Source: Gillisia sp. Hel_I_86 (GTDB lineage Bacteria > Bacteroidota > Bacteroidia > Flavobacteriales > Flavobacteriaceae). Taken from it: a DNA stretch of 64,000 nt. The translations under genes and the position numbers were made by a program. Positions 34,661 to 42,023 of this stretch are shown here, piece by piece; the first letter of the stretch is position 1; each line of letters opens with the position of its first letter. Location: NCBI RefSeq assembly GCF_007827275.1, contig NZ_VISE01000001.1, positions 3,844,001 through 3,908,000 on the forward strand, read 5' to 3'. The notes under the pieces are model-generated. The model made no database searches and had not been told where the DNA came from. It saw only the letters and a program-made list of their open reading frames with translations.

Positions 34661-34966
34661 ATGGCTTACGAAGAAATACCAGACATAACGTTAAAAATGA
34701 TTATAAATGCTGGAATTATTAAAATCGGAACTAAGGTTTATTCATCACCGAATAATGAAATTATTGGCACTCTAGATAAAGAAGGCGCAATAACATTTGA
34801 AATCGATAATAAAATAAAAACTTTTCCATTTCCTAGTGGAGCTGGAAGAGCAATAACGAAAACCAGTATAAACGGATGGAAATATTGGCGAATTTTAGAC
34901 GATGGAGTTTATAACGAATTAAGTTATTATAAGGAAAAATACAAGCAGAACGAAAGCCAACGCTAA
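34661..34966 (+). CDS. stand-alone RAMA-domain protein
   Basis: A 101-residue protein. The pattern IINAGIIKIGTKVYSS, then GTLDKEGAITFEIDNK, PSGAGRAITKTSINGW and KYWRI is that of the RAMA domain ('restriction system adenine methylase associated'). This small beta-rich module is usually found fused to or beside adenine methylases and is proposed to recognise modified or target DNA. Here it is a separate protein, 3 nt after the nuclease-methylase gene. It may act as a specificity or sensor subunit. Function is inferred from the family. Confidence 0.72.
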   Translation: MAYEEIPDITLKMIINAGIIKIGTKVYSSPNNEIIGTLDKEGAITFEIDNKIKTFPFPSGAGRAITKTSINGWKYWRILDDGVYNELSYYKEKYKQNESQR

Positions 34967-35324
34967 AAGCCATACATATTTGCAATTCGCTTCATCCACC
35001 ACATAAGCCAAAAATTGCAAAAGAGTATATCTTTGCCAACGCTAGCAAGTTTGCGAAAAGCACGAAAACACAACAACGTATACAAAAAGCAGCTATATCG
35101 ATGTAGGCCTCGGGAAATTAAACCCTCGATGAGTGTTCAAATTACTAAATATCAAATAATTATGATGTTTTTTAGTTCTTTAATTATAACGATTCAGCAT
35201 TACATCTTTGGAGCATCCCACTAATGGGCAGCAAAAAATGACACAAGAGTTAAACTCTGGAGGCATTTTTATGCATAAATAATTTCTTGAATTACTCTTA
35301 TCGCAATTCAAAATAAAATTAAAA
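34967..35324. other. right border of the R-M island, no supported gene
   Basis: About 360 bases. There is a 69-codon frame at 35015-35224, but it crosses a family-B repeat (35105-35134) and has no recognisable content, so I do not call it. The segment GCTAGCAAGTTTGCGAAAAG followed by CAACAACGTATACAAAAAGC resembles cassette-like intergenic repeats seen in Bacteroidetes, but I cannot show an inverted-repeat core. Confidence 0.45.
35105..35134. repeat. dispersed repeat, family B (partial)
   Basis: AGGCCTCGGGAAATTAAACC followed by CTCGATGAG, closely matching the second half of the unit at 39738-39774. Only one arm remains. Confidence 0.5.
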
Positions 35325-36044
35325 TCAAGATTTTGCAGGCCTCGAGGGACGGACTTCGATTTTACTAGGCAAACTTCTTGGGTTCATTTTTAACAGGTCT
35401 ACAACTAATTCCCCAATATCCTCTTTTTGAATTTTCCATTCATCTTCTTTACTTGGCTCATGATTATTAAAATGAGTGGCTACAGATCCAGGCATTATTG
35501 TACTTACTTTTATTCCATGTTTCCTAAGATCCAACATGGCAGCTTGAGTAAATCCTGTGACTCCAAATTTACTTGCATTATAAGCCGTTCCCCCGGCAAA
35601 GAAATTTGTCCCAGCCAAACTTGAAATTGTAATAATATAACCTTCAGATTTTTTTAAGCTTTCTATACATGATTTCATACTATAAAAAACGCCGGTTAGG
35701 TTAGTGTCTATTGTTGTCTGCCAATCTTCTATACTCAATTCATCTATTGGCGCGAAATGACCAACTCCCGCATTGGCTACCAAAACATCAAGTTGTCCCC
35801 AAGTGTCTATCACTTTTTTCACTGCTTTTTCTTGACTTTTAAAATCCCTAACATCAGCTTCTACAGCTAAGACCTCTCCATTACCGATTTTTTTCAACTC
35901 CTCGGCTGCTTTTTCAGCGGAATCCAAACTTCTACTTGTAATAGCGACCTTCATCCCGTGCTTTATTAAAGACTCCGCAACACCATATCCTATTCCTTTA
36001 CTGCCTCCTGTTATTAAAGCAACCTTACCTATATTTTTTTTCAT
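35325..36044 (-). CDS. SDR-family oxidoreductase
   Basis: A 239-residue short-chain dehydrogenase. The cofactor loop is TGGSKGIGYGVAESL near residue 12, NAGVGHF near 90, and the catalytic set is Ser in TISSLAG (about 141) and YNASK (Tyr/Lys about 155-159). The sequence resembles 3-ketoacyl-ACP reductase-like members (FabG type), but the isolated location gives no pathway. A probable NADP-dependent alcohol/ketone oxidoreductase of unknown substrate. Confidence 0.9.
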   Translation of the reverse strand: MKKNIGKVALITGGSKGIGYGVAESLIKHGMKVAITSRSLDSAEKAAEELKKIGNGEVLAVEADVRDFKSQEKAVKKVIDTWGQLDVLVANAGVGHFAPIDELSIEDWQTTIDTNLTGVFYSMKSCIESLKKSEGYIITISSLAGTNFFAGGTAYNASKFGVTGFTQAAMLDLRKHGIKVSTIMPGSVATHFNNHEPSKEDEWKIQKEDIGELVVDLLKMNPRSLPSKIEVRPSRPAKS

Positions 36045-36230
36045 TTCGTATGTTTTTTTAATCAGCTTAAAACTACTAAAGATCGACTGTTGCTAAAAAT
36101 TTTAGAGACTAATTAATTGTTAATTCTTAAAGGGTATAAGCATTTTTCCCTATAAATGAAGGCTTTAAATGAGCAACTAAAATCTTTTATAAATATTAGC
36201 CAAAATGGTTTCAAAAAAACTTTAAAGCAC

Positions 36231-36238
36231 TAACTTTG
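36231..36238 (+). promoter_or_regulatory. -7 box upstream of the 36315 gene
   Basis: TAACTTTG, a full match to TAnnTTTG, 77 nt upstream of the start. No clean TTG lies at 19-20 nt upstream, so the -33 element is weak. Confidence 0.45.
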
Positions 36239-36314
36239 CGATCACCCTTAAAAAGCCTATAAAATGAGCTGATATAGGGTTTCAGTATTTGACAGTAACA
36301 TAAAAATATATAAG

Positions 36315-36689
36315 TTGAAAAATCCAAAAGCTCAGAAATTAATAGATAAAATTCAACACGATTTAATGCGTAACGGATTAATTATTAACACGCTTGTAGA
36401 GGATCTAAAACAGTTAAGGCCTTTTGCAATCGAAGAAGAAGATCCACTTTTGGCAAAAGTGATCCGCTTGACCTATGAACATGTAAAAGCCACAAATTCT
36501 TTTGAAATTCCCATTCCAGAAGATGAACCTTTGGATGAGAACGAGAATGAAATTACAGCTATTGAATCTACTCCGCAAGAAAGCTTAGATTATCTTTTAT
36601 CATTGATGCACGATACTTCAATAAAAAACAATGTGATCGATCTACGTGAATACAGTAATGCATTAACAGCATACGCAGATGAGAATTAA
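36315..36689 (+). CDS. conserved hypothetical acidic protein
   Basis: 124 residues from a TTG at 36315; the first ATG in frame is 18 codons later and would cut a well-formed helix. The N-terminal half is helical (KAQKLIDKIQHDLMRNGLII, then NTLVEDLKQLRPFAIEEEDP), the middle is acidic and proline-containing (IPIPEDEPLDENENE), and the C-terminus is helical again. No membrane segment or metal motif is visible. I do not recognise it. It is followed on the same strand by two membrane-protein genes. Confidence 0.6.
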   Translation: MKNPKAQKLIDKIQHDLMRNGLIINTLVEDLKQLRPFAIEEEDPLLAKVIRLTYEHVKATNSFEIPIPEDEPLDENENEITAIESTPQESLDYLLSLMHDTSIKNNVIDLREYSNALTAYADEN

Positions 36690-36763
36690 TTGAATATTAC
36701 TATAAAAGTATTGGAATTGCTTTAATAATAGCGTTTTCATATCCATAACCAAATTAACAATGA

Positions 36764-37381
36764 ATGAAAAAGGAAGCGAAATCTAAAAAGAAATCGCGAG
36801 CGCGTTTACTTCATCAATATTATAGTTATACCGGTTTTTATAAGTTCGTAGCCAAAAGTGTGAAAAAGGCAATTATTCCAATAGTCCTTTTTATCGCTGC
36901 CATTTTTGCCTTGGATTATTTTGTTCTGGACCTTAATAAATTACTGGTAACAGTTACCGAAACCTATTCTCCAATTGGTATCCTTGGTGTGTTTTTTGCT
37001 TCAGAATCTTTACTTGGGATTATTCCTCCAGAGCTGTTTATTGCTTGGGCAGGAAAATCTGAATTCCCCATATTTTATTTATCTTTATTGGCTGCCGCAT
37101 CTTATTTGGGTGGAATTGTCTCCTACTTTATAGGAGTTGGAATCACTAAAATTCCAGTTGTACATAAACAAATTGAAACCAATATGGCGAAACATATTAA
37201 AAACACCCGAAAATGGGGTGGTTTTTTAATTATTGTTGGAGCCTTGCTTCCTATTCCTTTTGCCATGACGAGTATTGCTGCCGGAATTATTAGATTCCCG
37301 TTTATGAGCTATCTTATGTATGGACTTCTAAGGTTTATTAGATTTTATGCCTATGCTTTGGTAATATTTGAAATGGTTTAA
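36764..37381 (+). CDS. DedA/VTT-family-like membrane protein
   Basis: A 205-residue protein with a basic N-terminus and about five helices. The conserved core is GILGVFFASESLLGIIPPEL and KWGGFLIIVGALLPIPFAMT followed by GIIRFPFMSYLMYG. The acidic-proline loop (E..PPELFIAWAGK) and the late arginine are the features of VTT (SNARE-associated/DedA) proteins. These act in membrane-lipid scrambling or transport and envelope homeostasis. Assignment to the YqaA-like subgroup is tentative. Confidence 0.72.
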   Translation: MKKEAKSKKKSRARLLHQYYSYTGFYKFVAKSVKKAIIPIVLFIAAIFALDYFVLDLNKLLVTVTETYSPIGILGVFFASESLLGIIPPELFIAWAGKSEFPIFYLSLLAAASYLGGIVSYFIGVGITKIPVVHKQIETNMAKHIKNTRKWGGFLIIVGALLPIPFAMTSIAAGIIRFPFMSYLMYGLLRFIRFYAYALVIFEMV

Positions 37382-37431
37382 TAACTTATATTTGATGCTA
37401 ATTATATGATTTCTAGTCTATTTGCTTTTTT

Positions 37432-38199
37432 ATGAGCGCGCTAAGAAACATCGCCCGTACAGGATATGTTGCGAAGGGAGTTATTTATACCATAACCGGT
37501 TTGTTAACTTTCATGGCGGCGATAAATATAGGTGGGGAAAAAGCGGGGAAAGAAGAAGTACTGGATTTCATTAAAAAACAAGATTTAGGTAGCACTCTAC
37601 TAATAGTTTTGGCTTTTGGGCTTCTATGCTATGCCATATGGCGCTTTGCACAAGCCATAGTGGATCCTCAAGGAAAGAAGGGGAAAAGCAAAAACAGAGG
37701 ACAGCGTTTTGCCCTATTTATTAGTGGAGTAAGTTATGTAGGTTTAGCAGGGCTGGCAATTTTAACAGCCGGAGGGAAATCGGGCTCATCCAGCATGAAG
37801 CATTCCAGCATATTAACAACCGAAAAAGGGCTTTGGATCTTGGCAGGCATAGGCCTCCTTTTTGCAGGAAGGGGAATCTACCAAATAACGCGAATCTTTA
37901 AAACGAACTTTATAAGAAAATTCGATTTTGAATCTATGACCGATGAGAGGAAAAGAAAAATTATAAAGAACAGTGCCTACATGGGAATGACTTCCCGTGC
38001 AATTATATTTTTAATTATCGGTTTTTTTGCATTGAAGGCATCTTTCACTGCGAACCTAGATGAAATTAAAACCACTTCAGATGTATTTGGTTTTATAGAA
38101 ACTTCAACTTGGGGTTCTTTCCAGTTAGGGATGATATCCACAGGTTTCGTAGGCTATGCCGTTTATATGTTCCTTTCGGCTAAGTACAGAAGCTTCTAA
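37432..38199 (+). CDS. DUF1206 membrane protein
   Basis: A 255-residue protein built of three similar units of two helices each (about 5-75, 90-160 and 180-250). Each begins with a R-x-G-Y/M-x-x-R/K type motif: RNIARTGYVAKGVIYTITGL, FALFISGVSYVGLAGLAIL and NSAYMGMTSRAIIFLIIGFF. Three repeats are the DUF1206 hallmark. The function is unknown. It starts 50 nt after the DedA-like gene, so the two may share a transcript. Confidence 0.85.
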   Translation: MSALRNIARTGYVAKGVIYTITGLLTFMAAINIGGEKAGKEEVLDFIKKQDLGSTLLIVLAFGLLCYAIWRFAQAIVDPQGKKGKSKNRGQRFALFISGVSYVGLAGLAILTAGGKSGSSSMKHSSILTTEKGLWILAGIGLLFAGRGIYQITRIFKTNFIRKFDFESMTDERKRKIIKNSAYMGMTSRAIIFLIIGFFALKASFTANLDEIKTTSDVFGFIETSTWGSFQLGMISTGFVGYAVYMFLSAKYRSF

Positions 38200-38211
38200 A
38201 TTGAAGTTCAA

Positions 38212-39321
38212 TTATTTGACCTTGGTGAATTTTATACTGAGTTCTTTTTCTAATTCATAAATCCTTCTGGTTTCTTTTGGATTAACCAAAACTAACGAAA
38301 TACCTGTGTTTCCTGCTCTGGCTGTTCGTCCACTCCTATGTGTATAATATTCGGTTTGATCTGGTAGTTGGTAATGTACCACGAAAGCGAGATTATCCAC
38401 ATCTATTCCCCTTGCAGCAACATCTGTAGATACTAAAAGGCGCAAACTCTTGTTTTTAAAAGCCCTCATTGCCTTTTCCCTGTCTTTTTGAAGCATATCG
38501 CCTTCCAACAAACCAACTTCGTGGTTCTTGGCCAACAATTGCTTTGCAAGAATTTTTGCTGCAGCCTTGGTCTTTGTGAAAATAATACCTCTCTGTTTTC
38601 CTTGAGACCTTAAGAAAGATGCCAAAGTATCCAGCTTGTTATTATCGTCCCCAGTTACATAGTGATGTGAAATTCCTGTATTTATAGAGTCATTTTTATC
38701 TACAGAGACCCTAAGAGCATCTTTTGAAACATAATTTTCTATGATCTCATTAAGCTCTTTTGGTATCGTAGCCGAAAATAACCACACGTTTCTTTCTCCT
38801 TTTGTCTTGGAAAGGATTTTAGTAAGGTCATCTTTGAACCCCATGCTTAACATTTCGTCCGCTTCATCTAATACCAGCGTATGGATTTTAGAAATATCCA
38901 ATGCTTTTCTCTTTAAAAGATCAATCAACCTTCCCGGAGTTGCCACTACAATTTGGGTAGGCCTTTTTAATCTTGAAATTTGAATATCGATCTTTTCACC
39001 ACCATAGACAGCTTCAGTAAAAACATTTTCTGAATACTTTGTGAATTTAAATAACTGTTTTGCAATTTGTTGTCCAAGCTCCCGGGTTGGTGCTAGTACT
39101 AAAGCTTGAATATGGTCTTTATTAGGATCTACCTTCGCCAATATTGGTAATCCAAAAGCAGCAGTTTTCCCAGTGCCTGTTTGTGCTTGTCCAACAAAAT
39201 CTATATTCTCTACAGATAATACGGGGATTGCAGCCATTTGTATTTTAGTAGGATTAATTATCCCTAATTCTTGCAATCCTTTATTTATTTCTTTTGAAAC
39301 ACCTATCTCTATAAAGCTCAT
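38212..39321 (-). CDS. DEAD-box ATP-dependent RNA helicase
   Basis: I start at the ATG at 39321 (MSFIEIGVSKEINKGLQELG), giving 369 residues; a TTG seven codons upstream is less likely. Motifs: Q motif (IINPTKIQMAAIPVL), Walker A AQTGTGKTAAFG, PTRELGQQ, DEAD in LVLDEADEMLSMGF, SAT, DVAARGIDV and HRSGRTARAG. There is no C-terminal extension, so it is a core-only helicase; RhlE/DbpA-type extensions are absent. It remodels rRNA or mRNA, and cold- or stress-related use is common but not shown. Confidence 0.93.
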   Translation of the reverse strand: MSFIEIGVSKEINKGLQELGIINPTKIQMAAIPVLSVENIDFVGQAQTGTGKTAAFGLPILAKVDPNKDHIQALVLAPTRELGQQIAKQLFKFTKYSENVFTEAVYGGEKIDIQISRLKRPTQIVVATPGRLIDLLKRKALDISKIHTLVLDEADEMLSMGFKDDLTKILSKTKGERNVWLFSATIPKELNEIIENYVSKDALRVSVDKNDSINTGISHHYVTGDDNNKLDTLASFLRSQGKQRGIIFTKTKAAAKILAKQLLAKNHEVGLLEGDMLQKDREKAMRAFKNKSLRLLVSTDVAARGIDVDNLAFVVHYQLPDQTEYYTHRSGRTARAGNTGISLVLVNPKETRRIYELEKELSIKFTKVK

Positions 39322-39476
39322 AGTTATATTTTGAATTTGCAAAGATACCTTTTCTAATTCAGACTGCGTATTCCCAAAGGGAAGTTATAATTAGTTAAAT
39401 TATAGCTAAACCAAACGTGCGAATAGTAGATTTTATAAGAGATTAGCTAATTTCGGCGAAACCAAAAACATATATT

Positions 39477-39632
39477 ATGTCTTTAATTACTATTATTTTA
39501 AATATATTATTACCACCATTAGCTGTTTTCTTAAAGCATGGTCTTGGAGTTACCTTTTTAATTAGTTTATTGCTTACTGCTTTAGGCTGGTTGCCAGGGG
39601 TAATTCATGCCTTTTATGTTAACGGAAGATAG
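39477..39632 (+). CDS. YqaE/Pmp3-family small membrane protein
   Basis: A 51-residue protein with two membrane helices: IILNILLPPLAVFLKHGLGV and FLISLLLTALGWLPGVIHAF, the latter followed by YVNGR. The LPP-LAVFL and LGWLPGVIHA motifs define the Pmp3/YqaE (UPF0057) family, linked in yeast and plants to salt and cold tolerance through membrane potential. The family is usually 50-60 residues, so it is complete. A terminator follows directly. Confidence 0.93.
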   Translation: MSLITIILNILLPPLAVFLKHGLGVTFLISLLLTALGWLPGVIHAFYVNGR

Positions 39633-39640
39633 GATCATTA

Positions 39641-39675
39641 AAAAAGCCACTTTTTAATAATAAGTGGTTTTTTTA
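39641..39675 (+). terminator. terminator after the Pmp3-like gene
   Basis: AAGCCACTT (39644-39652) pairs with AAGTGGTTT (39662-39670), including a G-T pair, with a 9-nt loop and T residues following. Confidence 0.85.
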
Positions 39676-39682
39676 TTTCAAA

Positions 39683-39780
39683 TCAAGAACCTAGGGGCAA
39701 GCCCGCAAGGTATGCATTGGAAAATAATTTTAAAAATTCGAGGCTTGCCTCGGGGAATTAAACCCTCAATGAGGGATTAA
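39683..39780. repeat. dispersed repeat, family B (two opposed blocks)
   Basis: The first block TCAAGAACCTAGGGGCAAGC (from 39683) is the inverse of the 3370-3392 block. The second, TTCGAGGCTTGCCTCGGGGA (from 39737) followed by AACCCTC...GAGGG, has the same order as the 35105 block. The two face each other across a 30-nt spacer. Confidence 0.6.
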
Positions 39781-39892
39781 AATTTAGAGGCCAGTAGATA
39801 GTTACCTATTGAAAAATTTATCAATGTCGCTATCTGTCAGGTTGAGCGTAGTCGAAACCTTTATTTAGAGGACGAAGAGTTCTCGACTGCGC

Positions 39893-40055
39893 TACCATTG
39901 ACGTGTTTTTATTTATTTGTGAATCCAAGACCCTGAAACCAGTTCAGGGTGACGATGCGGAATTGTCCCCATGCTGAACTTGTTTCAGCATCCCATCAGC
40001 TTATATAAAAAACACGTCAATTTCCTACGCTGGATAATTTTTTTATCACGGATCT
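39893..40055 (+). repeat. single copy of the 161-bp unit
   Basis: 163 bp, nearly the same as the tandem units at 22383. It retains what looks like the original structure, with a perfect 14-bp inverted pair ATTGACGTGTTTTT and AAAAACACGTCAAT framing the two inner hairpins. It lies 3' of galE; a partial family-C repeat (GAGCGTAGTCGAAA...TCGACTGCGCT) touches its left edge. Confidence 0.85.
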
Positions 40056-40150
40056 CGAACTGACCATTGTGGTAAAGATTAAAATACTGATTATTAACAG
40101 GATAATCATCTGATTTAGATATGTGTTTATCTACTGACCTCTGTTAAAGT

Positions 40151-41188
40151 TTATTCCTTTTCTTCATTTTTAGAGACTTTTTTCTCCCACTTCCAAGCAC
40201 TTTCCAAAGCTTCATCCAAGCTATGCCCTGCTCTCCAGTTTAATACTGAATTTGCTTTATGCGTATCTGCATAAGCCGCTGTAATATCTCCTTCACGCCT
40301 GTCAACAATTTTATAAGTCAACTTTTTTCCTGTGGATCGCTGAAAAGATTCAATGACCTCTAACACAGAATTCCCGGTTCCGGTTCCCAAATTAAAGACA
40401 TCGTAATTATTTTCAGGATCACCTTTTATCAATCTTTGTAAAGCTACCACATGGGCTTTGGCCAGATCCATTACATGAATATAGTCCCTAATGCAGGTAC
40501 CATCGTTTGTTGGGTAGTCATTTCCAAAAACAGATAATTGTTCGCGCTTACCAATAGCAGTTTGAGTAATAAATGGAACCAAATTTTGTGGTGTTCCAAT
40601 TGGCAATTCCCCAATCTCTGTACTTGGATGCGCCCCAATAGGATTAAAATACCTTAGGGAAATCGCGCTGAAGTTGGGATGGACCTTACAAGTATCTTTT
40701 ATGATCTCCTCCCCTATTTGCTTGGTGTTTCCATAAGGGGACATCGCCTGTTTTACAGGTGCATTCTCACTTATGGGCAAAGAATCGGCTTGTCCATAAA
40801 CTGTGCAGGAAGAACTGAATATAAAATTAGCACGTTCTTTTTTGCTAAGATGTTGCAAGACATAGATTAAAGTAGATAAATTGTTCTCATAATACAGCAA
40901 GGGATTTTCTACGCTCTCTCCCACTGCCTTAGAGGCTGCAAAATGAATAACTCCATTTATATCCTCATGTTTTTCAAAAAAATTGTTCACTGCCTCCTTA
41001 TTCCTTAAATCAATGTTTTGGAATTCTGGCGTAATCTGGGTGATCTTGGTGATTCCCGCCAGTACATCTATCGATGAATTCGATAAATTATCTATTATCA
41101 CAACTTCAAAGCCTTGTTGCTGGAGCGCAACTACGGTATGCGAACCAATAAACCCAAGTCCGCCGGTAACCAATATTTTAGATTTCAT
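40151..41188 (-). CDS. galE: UDP-glucose 4-epimerase
   Basis: 345 residues from the ATG at 41188 (MKSKILVTGGLGFIGSHTVV); upstream codons to 41212 are probably leader. NAD-binding GGLGFIG, the catalytic Ser in FSSSCTVYG and YxxxK (SPYGNTK), then the substrate region RYFNPIGAHPS and NLGTGTGNSVLEV. It interconverts UDP-glucose and UDP-galactose for polysaccharide and lipopolysaccharide building. No other polysaccharide genes are adjacent. The gene is bracketed by inverted relatives of the 161-bp repeat (39893-40055 and 41361-41594). Confidence 0.94.
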   Translation of the reverse strand: MKSKILVTGGLGFIGSHTVVALQQQGFEVVIIDNLSNSSIDVLAGITKITQITPEFQNIDLRNKEAVNNFFEKHEDINGVIHFAASKAVGESVENPLLYYENNLSTLIYVLQHLSKKERANFIFSSSCTVYGQADSLPISENAPVKQAMSPYGNTKQIGEEIIKDTCKVHPNFSAISLRYFNPIGAHPSTEIGELPIGTPQNLVPFITQTAIGKREQLSVFGNDYPTNDGTCIRDYIHVMDLAKAHVVALQRLIKGDPENNYDVFNLGTGTGNSVLEVIESFQRSTGKKLTYKIVDRREGDITAAYADTHKANSVLNWRAGHSLDEALESAWKWEKKVSKNEEKE

Positions 41189-41360
41189 GTTTACTTTTTC
41201 AATTCTGTGCAAATTAGGGAAATTGCAAAAAACGAAGCTTCATTCAATTGATTTCTTGTCGATTTTTGGTATAGTTTTAACAAGCTAACCCATTCAGTAT
41301 AAAATTATGTGGTTACCATTTTGCCTCAAACAAAGCACCTGGCCCTCTCGTCACCCTGAG

Positions 41361-41594
41361 ACCCGTGATAAAAATTATTTAGCGTAGGAAATTGACGTGT
41401 TTAAAAATTACCTCAAATTTAGCCTGTTGAAGGATTTCAGAGCAGATCCCTCCTAGGTGGGAAAGACAATAAAAAAGGAGTGTCATTCTGAAGGAAACGC
41501 AGTGGACTGAAGAATCTCAATAAAACAGAATCAATTTAACTAGAGATCCCTCCTAGCGTCGGGATGACAAAGTATTCAAAATACGTCAATGGTA
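41361..41594 (-). repeat. inverted relative of the 161-bp unit with different internal hairpins
   Basis: 41361-41403 is the reverse complement of the right end of the 39893 copy (ACCCGTGATAAAAATTATTT, then AGCGTAGGAAATTGACGTGT). 41581-41594 (ATACGTCAATGGTA) is the reverse complement of its left end. Between them the usual pair of hairpins is replaced by another palindromic repeat (TGTCATTCTGAAGGAAACGC ... GGGATGACA). The ends are therefore conserved and the interior exchanged. Confidence 0.7.
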
Positions 41595-41714
41595 ACTTGT
41601 TTTAGCATGATAAAAAACCCACATATAGTTAGTTAAAAGTAATTGCTAACATAAAAGCGGACAAGCAGATAGATTTTAATGAAAGGATTCGCTATCTACT
41701 CTAAGTATTAAATT

Positions 41715-41722
41715 TATCTTTG
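41715..41722 (+). promoter_or_regulatory. -7 box upstream of the DUF3817 gene
   Basis: TATCTTTG, a full TAnnTTTG match, 15 nt upstream of the ATG at 41738. The -33 TTG is not clear. Confidence 0.45.
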
Positions 41723-41737
41723 CAAAAATTTAAATTA

Positions 41738-42022
41738 ATGAATGAACGTATTCAAATCAAGGTTTTTAAATGGGTAAGTATTTTAGAAGGGCTTTCCTTT
41801 CTATTGTTGCTTTTTATAGCAATGCCATTAAAGTATTTGTTTGACCTTCCCCAAATGGTTGAAGTAGTTGGAATGGCTCACGGAATCCTTTTTATATCAT
41901 ATCTTGTGGGCGCCATACTCGTTTATAATATACTGAATTGGAAATTTAAAACCTTACTGCTTGCCGTTGCTTGCTCGGTAATTCCATTTGGTCCTTTTTA
42001 TATAGAAAAAAAGTATTTATAA
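41738..42022 (+). CDS. DUF3817 membrane protein
   Basis: 94 residues from the ATG at 41738 (MNERIQIKVFKWVSILEGLS); a start six codons upstream would fall against the -7 box. Three helices are present, with the family motifs EGLSFLLLLFIAMPLKY, GMAHGILFISYLVGA and PFGPFYIEKKYL. DUF3817 is a small integral-membrane domain of unknown function, often encoded next to transporters. It ends 1 nt before the MscS-type gene at 42024, so the two are translationally linked. Confidence 0.85.
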   Translation: MNERIQIKVFKWVSILEGLSFLLLLFIAMPLKYLFDLPQMVEVVGMAHGILFISYLVGAILVYNILNWKFKTLLLAVACSVIPFGPFYIEKKYL

Positions 42023-42023
42023 T

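Noticed and set aside
35040-35100. Integron attC-like site at the island edge
   Set aside because: The segment recalls cassette-type repeats, but no paired core sites or integrase are visible.
35015-35224. 69-codon gene at the right border of the R-M island
   Set aside because: It crosses a family-B repeat, has odd composition and no recognisable domain.
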